Shown in pieces: positions 61,888-64,000 of a DNA stretch of 64,000 nt (position 1 is the stretch's first letter; the number at the start of each line of letters is the position of its first letter). A program made the position numbers and the translations under genes. The stretch spans positions 248,001-312,000 of the forward strand of contig DATNEW010000026.1 of assembly GCA_035606695.1 (NCBI GenBank). Reading direction: 5' to 3'. The notes under the pieces are model-generated. The model did not search any database, was not told the origin of the DNA, and saw nothing but the letters and a program-made list of their open reading frames with translations. Source of the DNA: Gemmatimonadaceae bacterium. Lineage in GTDB: Bacteria > Gemmatimonadota > Gemmatimonadetes > Gemmatimonadales > Gemmatimonadaceae.

Positions 61888-61901
61888 CGCCGCCGATCGC
61901 C

Positions 61902-62807
61902 ATGACGACAACCATCGCGCAATCCACAACCACCTATGAGCTCGCCGGTCAAGCCGGCGCGCCGCTCATCGTCGTCCTCGGCGGTATCTCCGCGACGCGT
62001 CACGCGACGGCGTGGTGGAGCGACATCGTCGGCGACGCAAAGCCCATCGATACGACGCGCTACCGCGTGCTTGGCGTCGATTTCATCGACGGCGGCCGGC
62101 GTGCGGACGGCCAGCCGCGACGCGTCGTGACCACGCACGATCAGGCCGATGCGATCGCCGCGGTGCTCGACGAGATCGGCGTCGCGCGCGTTCACGCGTT
62201 CGTCGGCGCGTCGTACGGTGGAATGGTCGGACTGGCGTTCGCCGAGCGGTATCAGGAACGCATCGAGCGGCTGGTGGCGATCAGTGCGCCGCACGAACCG
62301 CATCCGATGAGCACGGCGCTGCGTGCGCTGCAGCGGCGCATCGTCAAGCTCGGCCTCGAGACGGGCCGCACGCGCTCCGCGCTCGCGATCGCGCGCGGAG
62401 TCGCGATGACGACGTACCGCAGCCGCGAAGAATTCGGCGAGCGTTTCGATCCGCGGCCCGACTCGCTGTACGATAACGACGCGACCTTTCCGGTCGAGTC
62501 GTATCTCGCGCATCACGGTGAGCAATTCGCCGACCGGTGGTCGGCCGAACGGTTCTTAGCACTCTCGCTGTCGGGGGACCTGCATCGCGTCGATCCGGCG
62601 CGCATCACGACGCCCACCGTCATCGTCGCCGCCGAGGGGGACGCGATCGTTCCGGGCGCGCAGCTCGAGGCGTTGGCGGCGACGATCGCCGCGCCGACTC
62701 GCCTGATTCATCTCGCGTCCACGTGCGGTCACGACGCCTTTCTCACGGAACCTGATGCGCTCGGGACCATTCTCGAGATCGCCATCGCCACGACTATCAT
62801 CCAATGA
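61902..62807 (+). CDS. metX: Homoserine O-acyltransferase, MetX family
   Basis: 301 aa, shorter than typical MetX (about 350-380) because the lid region is reduced. Alpha/beta-hydrolase that acylates homoserine from acyl-CoA, the first committed step of Met synthesis. Catalytic triad Ser 104 (VGASYGGMVGLAF), Asp 247 (VAAEGDAIVP) and His 277 (STCGHDAFLTEP). Family hallmarks: GGISATRHA...WW, TTYRSREEFGERF, VESYLAHHGEQFADRW. Whether it uses acetyl- or succinyl-CoA is not clear; the N-terminal LGGISATRHA resembles the MetXS succinyltransferase subgroup. No SD; coupled to metB by ATGA overlap. Confidence 0.87.
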   Translation: MTTTIAQSTTTYELAGQAGAPLIVVLGGISATRHATAWWSDIVGDAKPIDTTRYRVLGVDFIDGGRRADGQPRRVVTTHDQADAIAAVLDEIGVARVHAFVGASYGGMVGLAFAERYQERIERLVAISAPHEPHPMSTALRALQRRIVKLGLETGRTRSALAIARGVAMTTYRSREEFGERFDPRPDSLYDNDATFPVESYLAHHGEQFADRWSAERFLALSLSGDLHRVDPARITTPTVIVAAEGDAIVPGAQLEALAATIAAPTRLIHLASTCGHDAFLTEPDALGTILEIAIATTIIQ

Positions 62808-64000
62808 GCAAACTCGAATACACCCCGACCACGCGTGCCGTGCGCGCCGCGATCGCCACCGACAAGGAACATGGGGCCGTGGTCCCGCCGCTGCACCTCT
62901 CGTCCACGTTCTCGTTCGAGGGCTTCGCCAGGCCGCGGCGCTACGACTACACGCGCAGCGGAAATCCGACACGCACGAACCTGGCCGACGCTATCGCTGA
63001 TCTGGAGGGCGGGGCGGCGGGCGTGGTGACGAGCACCGGCATGTCGGCGGTGACGCTGGTGCTGCAGCTCCTGCGGCCCGGCGACACCATCGTCGCGGCG
63101 CACGATTGCTACGGTGGAACGCAGCGGCTGCTGCGCGCGCTCGCGGCGAAAGCGCACTTCACCCTGGTGTTCGCCGACTTGACGAGCGTCGAGGCGCCGT
63201 TGGAGATCGCGCGTCATGCGCCGCGGCTCGTCTGGATCGAGACGCCGAGCAATCCGTTGCTGCGCATCACGGACCTCCGTACCGTGATTCAGGCCGCACA
63301 CGCGGCCGGGGCGTTGGCCGTCGTGGACAACACCTTCTTGTCGCCGGCGCTGCAGCAGCCCGTTCGATTCGATGCCGACGTCGTCGTGCACTCGACGACG
63401 AAGTATCTGAACGGACACAGCGACGTCGTCGGCGGCGCGGTCGTGACGCGCGACAAGTCGCTCGGGCAGGAGCTCGCGTGGTGGGCCAATTGTCTCGGGA
63501 TTACCGGCGCGCCGTTCGACAGCTACCTGACGTTGCGGGGCATCCGAACGCTCCACGCGCGGCTCACGCAGCATTTGGCGTCGACGCGTGAGGTCGTTGC
63601 CGCGCTCGAGGGGCATGAGGCGGTATCACGAATTTATTATCCCGGTTTACTCACGCATCCCGGGCACGCGATCGCGGCATCGCAACAAGCCGGGTTCGGC
63701 GCGATGGTGAGCTTCGAGATCCGCGGCGGTACGGCGGCGGTCGAGACGCTTGCGGCCAATCTCGAGCTGTTCACGCTCGCCGAGTCGCTGGGTGGCGTCG
63801 AGAGTTTGATCGCGCATCCCGCGACGATGACGCATGCGTCGATGGACGCCGCGGCGCGTGCCAGCGCGGGGATTAGTGACTCGCTGGTGCGAGTGTCGGT
63901 GGGGATCGAGTCGGGAGAAGATCTGGCGCGCGATCTGGTACGGGCGCTGGATGTGGTGGCGATTGAGCACTCTTGTCATCCTGAGGGAGCGCAGCGACCG
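62804..64000 (+). CDS. metB: Cystathionine gamma-synthase / O-acylhomoserine sulfhydrylase (cut by window end)
   Basis: At least 399 codons with no stop before the window ends. PLP-dependent Cys/Met metabolism enzyme: YTRSGNPTRTNLADAIADLEGG, STGMSAVTLVLQLL, HDCYGGTQRL, IETPSNPLLRITDL, DNTFLSPALQQP, and Lys 200 in HSTTKYLNGHSDVVGG (position equivalent to the E. coli MetB lysine). Replaces the acyl group of O-acylhomoserine with cysteine or sulfide. MetB and MetZ activities are not separable by sequence alone. The start overlaps the metX stop (ATGA). The normal family end falls near 63955; the last codons are read from a GTCATCC repeat. Confidence 0.92.
   Translation, partial: MSKLEYTPTTRAVRAAIATDKEHGAVVPPLHLSSTFSFEGFARPRRYDYTRSGNPTRTNLADAIADLEGGAAGVVTSTGMSAVTLVLQLLRPGDTIVAAHDCYGGTQRLLRALAAKAHFTLVFADLTSVEAPLEIARHAPRLVWIETPSNPLLRITDLRTVIQAAHAAGALAVVDNTFLSPALQQPVRFDADVVVHSTTKYLNGHSDVVGGAVVTRDKSLGQELAWWANCLGITGAPFDSYLTLRGIRTLHARLTQHLASTREVVAALEGHEAVSRIYYPGLLTHPGHAIAASQQAGFGAMVSFEIRGGTAAVETLAANLELFTLAESLGGVESLIAHPATMTHASMDAAARASAGISDSLVRVSVGIESGEDLARDLVRALDVVAIEHSCHPEGAQRP
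63975..64000. repeat. GTCATCC repeat at the metB 3' end (truncated)
   Basis: GTCATCCTGAGGGAGCGCAG matches the word found at the end of the thioesterase gene (9034). It runs off the window. In the metB frame it is read through as HPEGAQR. Confidence 0.5.

Overview
The window is a GC-rich bacterial chromosome segment with no rRNA, tRNA, CRISPR array or transposase that I can see. Its gene families point to Gemmatimonadota or a near neighbour such as Acidobacteriota: five ATPase-less 'orphan' MacB/FtsX permeases (ADOP type), three of them paired with PadR regulators, a Ser/Thr kinase with a TolB-like and TPR C-terminus, two sortilin-type beta-propeller exoproteins, exported amidohydrolases and many periplasmic propeller proteins. 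The assignment is an inference from families, not a match.

Layout. 0-9 kb: a small exported protein, a membrane pseudokinase, a glutathionyl-hydroquinone reductase overlapping a GNAT acetyltransferase, a PadR/permease cassette, an MFS exporter and a thioesterase. 9-25 kb: two large sortilin-like propeller proteins, a DUF1761 membrane protein, an amidohydrolase/permease pair, a VapBC-type toxin-antitoxin pair, a Tat-exported DsrE-like protein and a further permease. 25-34.5 kb: Ser/Thr kinase-TPR, Big2-domain lipoprotein, amidohydrolase, lipoprotein, aminoglycoside-phosphotransferase-like kinase and an LCMT-type methyltransferase. 34.7-45.8 kb: a periplasmic oxidation region with three NHL propellers, three related c-type cytochromes, a PQQ dehydrogenase, a HupE/UreJ-like protein and a Tat-exported FAD oxidoreductase. 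45.9-55 kb: exported Gly-rich protein, receiver domain, S9 peptidase, PadR/permease cassette and ilvE. 55-64 kb: a second pseudokinase fused to an LprI-type domain, a CysA2/SseA-type sulfurtransferase, a PadR/permease/DinB operon, and a divergent metX-metB operon cut by the window end.

The most interesting part is the regulation of sulfur metabolism at the right end. The metX-metB leader (61.53-61.90 kb) carries, in order, a consensus promoter, a SAM-II riboswitch with its own terminator, a 46-codon ORF with 16 Met codons (15 of the first 29), and a second intrinsic terminator just before metX. This looks like two sensors in series: SAM by riboswitch, then charged Met-tRNA by a leader peptide. 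Five kb upstream, the sulfurtransferase gene is preceded by an apparently leaderless 60-codon ORF with 12 Cys codons in a 26-codon stretch, then an intrinsic terminator and a perfect 9-bp candidate anti-terminator pairing. Both are read from sequence only; the regulatory logic is inference.

Other recurring themes: palindromic operator candidates, each with a different sequence, upstream of each padR gene; start-stop overlaps (GTGA/ATGA) inside operons; -10 boxes 6-9 nt before start codons, suggesting leaderless mRNAs; long inverted-repeat elements in intergenic gaps; and Gly/Arg-rich inserts in at least eight exported proteins.
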